Made by a program: the position numbers and the translations under genes. A DNA stretch of 29,472 bases from Chara braunii (Eukaryota > Streptophyta > Charophyceae > Charales > Characeae): NCBI GenBank assembly GCA_003427395.1, contig BFEA01000347.1:1293755-1323226 (forward strand), given 5' to 3'. How positions within the stretch are numbered: the stretch's first letter is position 1; each line of letters starts with the position of its first letter. Below the pieces are notes generated by a model. The model was not told where the DNA came from and ran no database searches. It was given only the letters and a program-made list of their open reading frames with translations. Shown piece after piece: positions 8,921 to 18,160 of the stretch.

Positions 8921-9310
8921 ATCATAAACCAACCTTTATTCGACCACCCCCAACTGCCTTTCTCCCTCTGTCGTAACTCCAAATGGCTAAGTAAGAACGG
9001 AGACAGAGACCGTTTCTCGACCACCAAGCTGCACAATGGCACACAAAAGACAAAATCAGAGATTGAATGGGCCCTAAACCCAAAGTTGCTATTGACCTCC
9101 ATGAGCTACAAGAAGCAATGCCCCTGGCATGGATGAAGGAACTGCGGGAAGACCCCCGATTCCAAACAGGGGAATGGGTGGTGGAAGCTAAATCTCTGTA
9201 TCTCCCGATGACTGTCTACAGAGTAAACCACGTACAACCCACCTCCCTAAAACTCCAAGCTTATCGCCCAGTCCTGCCGGGAGCAAGATGATCAGCCATA
9301 ATTAGGGACA
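8881..9310 (+). repeat. Tandem duplication inside LINE, unit 1
   Basis: A 430-base unit from GACCGAAGAGGAGACTGCC to GATGATCAGCCATAATTAGG is followed immediately by a second copy. It encodes the LINE segment after the thumb. A 74-residue open frame (9067-9291) ending in VQPTSLKLQAYRPVLPGAR is shared by both units. Confidence 0.92.
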
Positions 9311-9750
9311 CGGACCGAAGAGGAGACTGCCTCCACTGAGATGTCAAGAAATCATGAACCAACCTTTATTCGGCCACCCCCAACTGCAGGTCCATGACGA
9401 ACCGTCTTTCTCCCTCTGTTGTAACTCCAAATGGCTAAAGTAAGAACGGAGAATGAGACCGTTTCTCGACCACCAAGTTGCACAACACGGAAGACAAAAT
9501 CAGAGATTAAATGAGCCCTAGACCCAAAGTTGCTATAAACCTCCATGAGCTACAAGAAGCAATGCGCCTGGCATGGGTGAAGGCACTGCGGGAAGACCCC
9601 CGATTCCAAACTGGGGATTGGGTGGTGGAAGCTGAATCTCTGTATATGATGACTGTCTACAAAGTAAACCACGTACAACCCACCTCCCTAAAACTCCAAG
9701 CTTATCGCCCAGTCCTGCCGGGAGCAAGATGATCAGCCAAAATAAGGGAA
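9311..9750 (+). repeat. Tandem duplication inside LINE, unit 2
   Basis: A copy of 8881-9310, roughly nine-tenths identical by eye, with an extra stretch of about 17 bases after CCCCCAACTGC and several small indels. The 73-residue frame (9511-9732) parallels that of unit 1. The duplication must postdate the LINE insertion, unless the source element already had it. Confidence 0.92.
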
Positions 9751-10042
9751 GAGGCTTTAGACTGCCAGTGTCCAGCATAACACTATATCAAAATACAAGT
9801 AGTGGAGGACAAGGATGAAACACGATACGTGTATGAACCGACCATTCCTCTGTCCCACCTCCCGTTCAATTCGAGGGAATGAGAATGCAATGGGGATTTG
9901 AGTCCAACATGTTCTCATGGCAATATACGGTTAAAAAGGGGTACATAGCGTCTCAGAACCCACACCACGTTATGGATAAGATCCTCACAAGGGGGGAGAC
10001 ACCTACTCTCATATCAGACCAACAAGTCATAGAGCTCTGCAG

Positions 10043-10235
10043 TGGCAGATCATCCATAAGTGCTTGCCCACACCAGACTGGGTTACAACAAGGTCGAACT
10101 TGGAACAAAAAGGTAAGCTTTCCCCGTTGTGTACCTATTGTGACATGATCCCGCCCAAGAAAAACACCACCTTGGAACACTGTCTTTCTGGTGGGATGCA
10201 GCTTGGCACTACATCACAAGTCAACACCTACCATG
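10043..10235 (+). pseudogene. LINE C-terminal zinc-knuckle-like segment
   Basis: Frame 2 reads WQIIHKCLPTPDWVTTRSN, then CTYC (10130-10141), twelve residues, and HC (10178-10183). This matches the Cys/His motif near the end of many L1-type ORF2 proteins, which precedes a W-x-x-A-W segment. That segment does follow, but in frame 1 (WWDAAWHYI, 10189-10215), showing another frameshift. A different frame (9879-10148) is open across the start but is the wrong one for the motif. Confidence 0.75.
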
Positions 10236-10539
10236 GACCATAAACACATTCCTGTTCGGAGTGCTGCCACTGAAAGGAGCAAACATGAGACAATTTATGT
10301 TCAACTTGTTTCAATACACCAGGTTGGCAATTCGTATGGCAGCATGGCGTATGACATGCTCCCATGAAATAAATCAACAAACATTCAGATTCATATAGGC
10401 AAGACCCATTATAGACGATAACATTACAACTCAAACCTAAGAAGCCTGGAAAAGTCTTAAAACCAAACTCAAACAAGAAAATGACAATTCAAAGCAGATA
10501 CAATTACTAGAAAATTTCCGCAACACATGGTTGGACTAG

Positions 10540-11345
10540 GGTCAATGACTGTGTACACTGGACGACCAACACAACCTACAATGGCAACCATGGCACTCTT
10601 CGGAGAGGCAATGACAATTCCCTCCCACGTACCACTTTACAATTGAATTCCGGCCTGCATATTTCATACTGATTCCCAGCGACCCTTAGGAAGACCATCC
10701 AGGCTCATCATAACCTGTTTGCGGGTGAACCCTTTCTCGCTTCCTTCCCCCGCTCTTCCCCAAGTGGAAAAGACACCCTTATGGAGAAAACACGAGGATC
10801 GAGCCACAAGGAGACTGGACATTGAGGCATGATGTTACCAGAAACAGAAGAAGGGGAACGCAGAGCTTGATTCCCCCCAGTGACAATCAGTGATGAAGAG
10901 CAACGACTGAAGATCCAGGCAGTCAACTTGCCAGGCAAGCAGGAATGGGGACAGGGAGAGGAAGAGACTTTACACAGAGAAAGGGGAGAACATGGGCGAA
11001 GGTGTTCCCACAATCAGACAATCAGACATATCCGGAGGGTCGGATACATCTCGCACATATGTTTAGCTCATTAAGAACCGATTGCACTACCATCAGGCAC
11101 AGGAAAAGGAGAGATAATGTGATAATTAATTCTCTAGAGGAGGTCACAGGCTCTTGGAGAGAGAACGAGACTGTACATAAGGATTGTATAGGAGAATACA
11201 GTCATAGAAAAAATGGACAATGTGGCTAAAAGGGTGGGGGATAGGGGAATAGGTAAGGTGGTGGTCAACTGTAACTGGAAGTTTACCATGGATTATTGAA
11301 TCAATAAGTTCCTTTCGACTTAAATAAACAACTGCAACAACAAAA
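10540..11345 (+). other. Probable LINE 3' untranslated tail
   Basis: Follows the last LINE codons without a break. It is A/G-rich, with short open frames lacking motifs, and ends around TTAAATAAACAACTGCAACAACAAAA. I see no clean poly-A tail or target-site duplication, so the end is a guess. A rival view is that it is unrelated flanking DNA. Confidence 0.4.
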
Positions 11346-11585
11346 GACTGGCAGTCGGAGGAAGGAGGTGTGCACAATTTTATTTATAATTGGTGACCAA
11401 TTCTCCCAACATTACTGCCAGGAGATCCGTGAAGACAACCACTCACCGTAGGCAGCCATGTAGGCCAGTAAATCAAGCTACTGTGAATTTTTACTTGCCT
11501 TAAATCATTCATTTTAGACCAGCTTAGTAACTTGCAATTATTTCAATTTACAAAGGCATGTCAAACTACACAAACAATTTCAATG
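11346..11585. other. Spacer, no feature seen
   Basis: AT-rich sequence with no open frame or repeat that I recognise. Confidence 0.5.
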
Positions 11586-11640
11586 TCCAGGGACGATGGA
11601 GCCGTTTTTCAGCAGGTGTTGCTCCCCACCAATTGATGGA
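11586..11640 (-). repeat. tRNA-like repeat motif, copy 2
   Basis: On the plus strand it reads TTTTTCAGCAGGTG, TTGCTCCCCACCAATTGATGGA, the reverse complement of the copy at 93-134. The central GGCGC of copy 1 is GTTGC here. Confidence 0.45.
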
Positions 11641-11736
11641 ACCTCCCCAGGCAATGTTAGTGGTGTCTGCTCATAACAGCACCCTTAGCATCAGCATGGG
11701 ATGTTTTTCTAAAAAACAAAAAACAAAAAAAAACAG

Positions 11737-11853
11737 GCAGACGGACAAAGTATCTGTCGAAACTAGTAATCGCTATGGATCAAGCTGCCTTCTCCAAGGG
11801 AGGCAGGTCTATTTTTGACAACATAGTTACGACTTTTGAATCACTTGAGCTTA
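11737..11853 (+). pseudogene. LINE reverse transcriptase fragment (third copy)
   Basis: Reads R-R-T-K-Y-L-S-K-L-V-I-A-M-D-Q-A-A-F, then with one base missing S-K-G-G-R-S-I-F-D-N-I-V, followed by TTFESLELI. It is the same RT block as at 7023 and 7108 and extends about 30 bases further downstream. An A-rich stretch (11709-11735) lies directly upstream. It is not part of the main LINE, whose sequence differs at this block. Confidence 0.75.
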
Positions 11854-12870
11854 TCTAACAAAATAACCAAAATCTAGTGGTATTGATGTTCGCCCTATAA
11901 AAAAATGCACTACAAAGTCAACTGGGCGTATGCAGTAACCACGCTGAAGCATATGGGTTTCAATCTAAACTTCTACAGAGGAGTCATTAGCTAACACGAA
12001 GTCTTTAAATTTGCGATAAAGAATAAATGAAATTGTCAAAATTTTTTTACTCATATGGTCGTTGATGCAAGGTTGTCACCGCCTGTGTCAAGGTGCCCAA
12101 ATTTTGGAAGTGGATGATCACTACAAAACATGGTATATAGGGGTCAAAATTTCGGTATGACCGGTCATTCCAGTGCTTGCGGATGACCGACAACCTTAAG
12201 GAGACCCTGCTTGTAGCCAACCATTTCAAGGAATCGGTCTCACGTGTAAGTTTCACTCTTAGCGGCATTCAGAGGGACAGTCCCTTAATTTGCTATAGGC
12301 AACTTTGACGATTTCTTGTGCTTAAAAGAATTCGCATAAAAATTTTAAAAATATGAGAATCCATATATTAGGTCGTTGTCTTTCTATGCAAAATATCAGA
12401 ATTAAAACAAAAAATCAGTAAGATTTCGAAATAATCATCGTGTGGATTCGATGCATTTTTCATTTTTGCCACTCCACCATGTGTGAGCCCACATAAAACG
12501 TACTCCAACTGCAGTGATTTTTCGTCCTCTGAGGAATGATTGAAAAATTCTAAAAGAAAAAACTACGGCGTTGTCATGGTTTCAGTTTGAAAATGTATTC
12601 CAATGATGATTTTGCGAATGTTGTGTCAAAGTGAGGAAAATTGTGAATGTATACAACCTAGTTTTAGGGTCGAATGGAGATGTGTTGTATTTGAGGGATG
12701 TGAAAAGTAAATTTTAAACTGAAATCGCAACTTCGCCCATTTCCCCAGTCTGAAAATTTGAGTGGTTGCAAATTTTATTGTGATCTTTAGTATATATATA
12801 TATTAATCATTTCAGTCCCGAAATAGATCGGAGCGGCAATTTCACCCATTCTCCATTTTTGTCATCGAGA
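11854..12870. other. AT-rich stretch, no gene seen
   Basis: Largely AT-rich with TATATATATA at 12792-12801. A 73-residue minus-strand frame (12047-12268) has no motif. Confidence 0.5.
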
Positions 12871-12963
12871 CTCGCTCTCTCTCTCTCTCTCTTGCCGTGC
12901 ATGCTTAGCCCCATTGCTTTTGCTCACTCTCAATTCACAACCCTAAGGTTGCAGTACGGTGGA

Positions 12964-13123
12964 TTCGAGCATCTGTTTGCAGCACAAAGGCTACACCGAA
13001 AAGGACCACTTCAGCCCCCCACCCGCCCTCTCTCTCTCTATGGTTCGAGCATGTGTTTGCAGCACAAAGGCTACACCGAAAGGGACCACTTCAGCCCCCC
13101 ACCCACCCTCTCTCTCTCTATCT
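12964..13123. repeat. 80-bp tandem duplication
   Basis: Units 12964-13043 and 13044-13123, both starting TTCGAGCAT and ending in a CT run, differ at about three positions outside the last bases. The high identity implies a recent event. Overlapping open frames here only reflect the repeat. Confidence 0.95.
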
Positions 13124-13153
13124 CTATTTCTATTTATTTATTTATTTATTTAT
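13124..13153. repeat. CT / (TTTA)n microsatellite
   Basis: CTATCTCTATTTC runs into five to six TTTA units, continuing the CT run of the preceding duplication. An A10 run follows at 13161-13170. Confidence 0.9.
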
Positions 13154-13254
13154 CTCAAAGAAAAAAAAAACAAAAAGACCCCTTAGGGTTGTGTTTGTTT
13201 GTTTCTTTCTTTCGGAGAGAGAGAGACTGTTCTGATAAATGAAATTGCACCTAA

Positions 13255-13308
13255 GGGATATTGAACCCACTTTTCAGAAGGTGCAACTCCCCACCAATAG
13301 ATTGGAGC
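13255..13308 (-). repeat. tRNA-like repeat motif, copy 3
   Basis: On the minus strand it reads CTATTGGTGGGGAGTTGCACC, then CTGAAAAGTGGGTTCAATATCC. The last part is a B-box-like sequence, the best preserved of the three copies. This supports a tRNA-derived SINE origin for the family. Confidence 0.5.
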
Positions 13309-14460
13309 AACAAAAAAGGTTGTTAGGCAGGGACGCTATTACCACCCTTTTTAGCACCCGGTCTGATGGTTCTTAAAAACAAGAAAAAAATAAAGGGTGA
13401 AAAACCATCGCCTCTCATTGTTTGGGAGCGAAAAAAAAAGGGTTGCATTCCCTGCGATTCCGTAATAGACAATTTTTGCTTCTGGCTGAGTATCACATCG
13501 CAGTGGACATGGGCATAAAGAGAGTAGCGGAGGGCACATGTGAAAGATATATGGGGGTCCAAATAACCCTAAGTGGACGTGCAGCGATGCAAGGTGACCT
13601 ACTACAACAAAAAGTAGTGCATAAAAAATTCTAAGTACGACCAGTGCTGCAATCGTCCCTCGTTGGCAGTGCCTTGGTGTTGGACGTAGCCGTAGTGTCG
13701 TTGCTACGGTTTATAGGGAAAGTCAGATTGTTTAATAAGCAATTAAACCACTAGTGCCTCCAAGCCTGCTTTTGCCGACCCTGAATTTCACTGCACTCCG
13801 AATTTGTTGAGCATGGGTACCACTCCATTTTCTTTCTACTACTCTCACGAAAAAAAAAACAACTAAGCTTTGGTCGTGATTGCAGTTGTATACATTATTG
13901 GAAGCGGTAGTGTGAGTGTGGATTGAGTGAGGGCATCTCAGCGCCGTGACCAGGTGGTGAGATTCTGAAAAGATAATAGAAGGAAAAAAAAAAGGGCACA
14001 CGGATCTGACCGTCAAAATGGTTGGATACATTCCCCTAAGTGTCCGTGTGATGAGCATTACAATCCTCTAATGAAACACAACTTGAGCAGCCCCTCTAGC
14101 TCTGCGCCTGTAAACGAAGTGAACAGGCTGCAAAGTGTCACTTGTACTTTGCGTCGTGGGTGCCCAGGTACAAGCACATGTTTGGGTTACACAGGGCATA
14201 GAGAGAAAGAAACCCCTGTTGAGTTTGACTCTAGTTCAACTCCGTGAGGGGCGGTCGTTCATTTCGAACGGCGAGTCACCCCCTGCACAGAAAAACGAGC
14301 CGGGGGAGGGTAAAAGAAAGAAAGAAGGAAAATAAAGATAAGGAAAAAAAAAAAAAGGTAAGGAAGAAAAAGAAAAAAAAAAACGACCGCGAATATGGGT
14401 GATGGAATTGCGCCTGTTTGTTTTGGACAGGTTGCAGTAAGTGGCCGAATACAGCCATTT
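13309..14460. other. No gene seen; purine-rich tract at 14310-14384
   Basis: Scattered short frames without motifs and several A9-A13 runs. 14310-14384 is almost pure A/G (AAAGAAAGAAAGAAGG type) with corresponding low-complexity frames on the minus strand. Confidence 0.5.
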
Positions 14461-14502
14461 CCAGGAGCACCTGGCCTAGGAAAAATGACCAGGTACTCCT
14501 GG
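14461..14502. promoter_or_regulatory. 14-bp inverted repeat upstream of a TATA box
   Basis: CCAGGAGCACCTGG (14461-14474) and CCAGGTACTCCTGG (14489-14502) are reverse complements at 13 of 14 positions. Each arm is itself nearly palindromic (CCAGG-N4-CCTGG) and carries CACCTG/CAGGTA. It lies about 140 bases before the TATA-like site at 14639. A dimer-binding site is plausible but unproven. Confidence 0.4.
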
Positions 14503-14638
14503 GGGTTGATGACCTTGGTCCCTCTAGGGTAAGCCAAGGCACCGGGCTCCTGGCCATTGATCTAGATTGAGGGTCAGGAGCACCGACGAATTTTGCCTGG
14601 CTGTGGGCAAAGTAGCTGCCCACATGCCTTCAGCTGGC

Positions 14639-14648
14639 TATAAAAGCC
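14639..14648 (+). promoter_or_regulatory. TATA-box-like element
   Basis: CTATAAAAGCC within GGCTataaaAGCC closely matches a eukaryotic TATA box, with GC-richer flanks and CTTCACAC about 30 bases on as a possible start region. No coding gene follows: a frame at 14567-14836 begins upstream of it. It could be a transposon (LTR) promoter or chance. Confidence 0.35.
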
Positions 14649-14669
14649 AACACTCCTCCCAACAGCTTC

Positions 14670-16580
14670 ACACTTGTGGCAGTACTGCTGGGACATTCAC
14701 TTGGGTGAATGTTGGCTGGCTATTGCATGCTGCTGGAGAGGAGATGCTGCTGGTGGAGTGGAGGTCTACAGAGAGTTGGAGGAGGAGAAGGGAGGCAGCT
14801 ATAGTCGATGCTAAAGGCATTCTACTTCAGTGTTAGGCGGGTGTTGCACCTGTGGGATTACCCCTGGGACCACTTCTGTCCTAGGCTGGTTGAAGCGGTG
14901 CGGCAAGCTGAACTTCCCTTTGAGTAGGATTATACTGTCGAAGTGCGCACGCATCGGCGCTGTGTTTTTTATGTGAGTGTGGAAAAATGTTACCCGTTAG
15001 GCGGCACGACGACGACGGTATTTTCAGTGGGGTTACGCTGCCGAAATTTTAACTCGGCGGCAACCTTTTTCTTTGAGAGGGAAGGTGTTGCGGCCGTGAG
15101 GCTGCGACAGTAGCACTTTGACGAGGAAGTGCTGCCAATTATTTGATACAGTGGCATGGTACTGGTTTTGACGGCGCGACGAACGACAATTTCATTTTTC
15201 TGGTGGTACGCAACGGTTATGGTGGATTTAAGTGTGACCTGGAGGTTAGGCTGACACTGATGCACAATGGGATTGTGCGGTAGTGGTGCGTGGATCAGAG
15301 ACATGAAGAAAGTGCAAAGTGAGTGCACACGGTAGTGATTATTGGGCACTTGACACATGCAGTTCTGAGTCGGGGCCACCTTTATTTTTTTTTAGGTGCG
15401 TAAGGTGAGCGGTTTAGAGTTATGAACTATCTGGTGTTGCAGGCAATGATGTGGGACTGCCCTAGACTACGTGGGACCAACTTGGGTTGTGGATGTCTTA
15501 GGTTGAGGCGGTGTAAATCTGCGAGTTGGGTTGGAACTATCCTTGAGGGATGTGGTGCAGAAGGGACTACGTTGAGACTGTCTGGGATGTTGGGATGACA
15601 TGAGCGAGTTGTGGAGTTGTAAACCGCATACTTTCAACTTTAACGGGGAATATCTTTTCGGATATTATTCGGCTTTCTTGAATGAGCCCAATTCACATCT
15701 GTGTGACCCCACACTTTGCTTGACCTTGTTTGTTTTTTTATGTTCAAAAGAAAAGGTAGAGAAGAGTTGTGCGGGTCATGCATGTGAATGAAAACGTCCG
15801 ACTCGTGTATGAGATTGTACTGTTTTCTTTTGAATTTATTTTCTTTGCGTGTTGTGCAGATAGGTAGAAGAATGTTTGTAAAGGAGTTTGATTTATGCCT
15901 ATTTCAGGAAGATGAAAAAAAATGTTTTCTTTCCACCTTCCACATCCCTGCTTGTTAAGGTGTACTTGTTGTTTTGAAAAAGATTAAGTCAGTGAATGCG
16001 AGAAAATAAGGCAGATAAGGTCAAACAGATTTAGTTATTTCCTGAGGATTAACCCTTTCTATCCCGAATAACCTCATCTACCTATACCCGTGTAAATGGT
16101 TCTTGTTTTCCATTTCCTTCTGATTTGTTTTCGTGTAGTGGACACATTCTCTATCTATTTTATGTTTTCCATTACCTCACCTTGAACTTAGGAGAAATTA
16201 TGTGCAGTGGACACGTCCTCTATTCATAGGAAACATTTGGGGCGGGGGCTCGTTGCTTCAGGAGCCGACCCTGTTATCGACCCGGAGTGGACCATTCTGC
16301 AGGGGGTACTTTGTCGATACGGTGAAGACGGACTGACTTTTGAGAACCGAGGTTTGTGCTCGAGCGAGGAGGATTACCCCGGACCACTTCCAAGAGAATG
16401 GGACACGCAACACTTCAAGCAATGCACCTGATAAAAAATCATTTGCAAAGCAGCCTGTCATCCGAGAAGATTAAGAATGTATGAGAACAGGTGTGCATGC
16501 CTAATCTTAGGTCGGCGATATGGTGGAATGAATAACTTTGGCGACGCGTCTCTTGAAGTCAAAACTAAGGCAGACCGACC
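14670..16580. other. Long stretch without a supported gene
   Basis: A 129-residue minus-strand frame (14990-15379) and a 74-residue plus-strand frame (16207-16431) show no recognisable domain. From about 15380 the plus strand is G/T-rich, then T-rich. Nothing else seen. Confidence 0.45.
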
Positions 16581-17000
16581 ACCTTGTCGGCTGCATCAAT
16601 ATTATTGTGGGTAACCAACTCCTTGTTGGCCGTTGTTTGATTGTTTTGTGGTGTTCAACCTGAGATGGTCGGATTGTATTTCGATCTTGTGTTAATGGAT
16701 GTATTAAATGATGATTTGTATTCTTCCAGCTATCATTTCAGAAAGGATATGCGTTTTATCGACTACGACCGATTCCTTTTGATAGAAGTATGTATGGTTA
16801 TTATAACTTTATTTAAGCTATGTGTCTAAGGGACTAGGATTAAGTTCCGGGTTTCACGATTGGTTGAGACCGTCCTAGTCGACCGACGTACACTCCGCAC
16901 CTAGGAGATCTACGCCCTAGGAACGGACGACGTCCGAGTCCACTTGGCGTTTAACCAAGCGTATCTATACTACAACGAACGAGCAAACGCCCTCGGTTTC
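16581..17000. repeat. 420-bp tandem duplication, unit 1 (uninterrupted)
   Basis: Begins ACCTTGTCGG and ends near AAACGCCCTCGGTTTC, where unit 2 begins ACCTTGTCGG again at 17001. It shares GATCTTGTGTTAATGGATGT-like, ATGATGATTTG and GAGACCGTCCTAGTCGACCG blocks with unit 2. It preserves the empty site of the hAT-like insertion near 16791-16800. Confidence 0.85.
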
Positions 17001-17290
17001 ACCTTGTCGGTTGCATTGAGGTTATTGTGGAAGCCAACCTCCAGTTGGCAGCTCAGTATGATATTTGGTTTCATCGATTCCGAACCGGGGTGGTCATATT
17101 TTATTTTGGTCTTGTGTTCGTTGGATGTACCATATGATGATTTGAGATTGGATATATATTCGTGTCGACTACGGTCGACTCCTTTTCATATAGTTATATG
17201 TAGGGTAACCGGCGTTCGGGACGGGCCGACCGCCCGACCGTATGGGACCCCTTGGGAATGCGTTCGGCCGTTCGGGCCGATCGCGGGCCC

Positions 17291-17319
17291 AAAAAAAAAA
17301 AAAAAAAAAAAAAAAAAAA
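17291..17319. repeat. Poly-A run (A29) inside the hAT-like element
   Basis: A29 directly after GCGGGCCC, marking the sharp border between the GC-rich left end and AT-rich interior of the element. Confidence 0.95.
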
Positions 17320-17495
17320 CAATCATCAAAAACATCTGAAAAAAGATATATTATGAAAAAAAATAAATAAACAAGATTTGCCTAAGCATTACATCCAAAT
17401 TCCTTACCAAATTTGAAATAAAAATAAAATACGGAAAATAAATACTAATAATAAAATTAAATAAAAATAAAAAAAGAACTAAATTTAGTGAGTGT

Positions 17496-17840
17496 GCGAG
17501 CATGTTTTCGACACCGCCATCTTTGGCGATTTTTCATTTGTTTTTGGCAAAGCTAAATGCCCTGAAAATTTACAGATGTGTACTTCACATAATACAAAAC
17601 CCACTAAAAAAAATTCAAAAAATAATAAAATTATTTAAACCCCGAACTAAAGTGCAAACAAAAAGTAAAAAATGAAAAAATACATGGGCGAGCACGTTTT
17701 GACACCGCCATCTTTGAAGATTTTTAATTCTTATTTGGATTATCCAAATGACTTGAAAATTTACAGGCATGTGCCTCACATCATACAGAACTCACAAAAA
17801 ACAATTTAGAAAACAATAATTATTTTTAGGCCCCGAAATA
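17496..17840. repeat. Internal ~192-bp tandem duplication of the hAT-like element
   Basis: GCGAGCATGTTTTCGACACC (17496) recurs as GCGAGCACGTTTTGACACC (17688). Both are followed by GCCATCTTTG, a TTTTT stretch, CTGAAAATTTACAG/TTGAAAATTTACAG and CCCCGAAnTAAG. It shows that the interior arose by duplication. Confidence 0.85.
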
Positions 17841-18160
17841 AGTTTTGGCAGGGCCGAACGCCATCGGGTTCGGACCCCGTACGGGATCCCGAACGCCCGT
17901 ACGTACAGAAGTCTGTCCGAGGACCTCCGTACTTACGGGCTGGTGACCCTGATTATATGTGTGGTTGTTATAACTTTTTCTTGACTGTATGACTAAGAGA
18001 CTTGGAAGAGTTGGGTTTCACGCTTGGTTGAGACCGTCCTAGTCGACCGAGGTACGCTTCGTACTTGGGAGATTAACGTACTAAGGGACGAACGACGTTC
18101 GGATCCACTTGGCGTTTAACTAAGTGTATCTATACTACAGCGAGCGACCAAACGCCCTCA

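Larger units (their letters stand above)
7216..10539 (+). pseudogene. Decayed L1-type LINE ORF2 (reverse transcriptase and C-terminal region)
   Basis: A non-LTR retrotransposon ORF2 from just before the RT to the C-terminus, broken by frameshifts and stops. Frame 1 (7216-8145) carries EKTSGLDAFPKEF, LLHKKGDWEEIHNHRSITLL, DQSGFIPHRNIQDNIL, IDFEKTYDDVDW (first catalytic Asp codon 7771) and RQGDP (7945). Frame 2 (about 8115-8917) continues with FEIATDMRVN, YLW and WDVVTSPRNVGGLGVIDR (8548-8598). A C-terminal C-x2-C...HC zinc-knuckle-like motif follows near 10130-10183, then a tail in frame 1. The usual F/Y-A-D-D box reads F-V-Y-D (8083-8094), so the first Asp of the pair is Tyr. No endonuclease domain is seen upstream, implying 5' truncation. 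Two stops in the first 80 codons sit where the family has Trp. Confidence 0.93.
17201..17951. mobile_element. Non-autonomous hAT-like DNA transposon
   Basis: Termini are TAGGGTAACCGGC on the left and, read inward from the right, CAGGGTCACCAGC, matching at 10 of 13 positions. The element is flanked by 8-base target-site duplications GTTATATG (17193-17200) and ATTATATG (17952-17959), 7 of 8 identical. Eight-base duplications and CAGGG-type ends are typical of hAT elements. Both subterminal regions are GC-rich with repeated GCGTTCGG, while the interior is AT-rich. There is no transposase frame, so it would have needed enzyme from another element. The empty site is visible in the paralogous unit 1. 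Confidence 0.8.
17001..18160. repeat. 420-bp tandem duplication, unit 2, split by a transposon
   Basis: 17001-17200 matches the first half of unit 1 and 17952-18160 matches the second half (TTTCACGCTTGGTTGAGACCG, GGCGTTTAACTAAGTGTATC). The gap is filled by the element at 17201-17951. Without it the unit is close to 400 bp. The two units differ enough (roughly one base in five) that the duplication is old. Confidence 0.85.

Noticed and set aside
14990-15379. 129-residue minus-strand open frame.
   Set aside because: No motif, no supporting composition, and no promoter or splice context. Chance length in this sequence is plausible.
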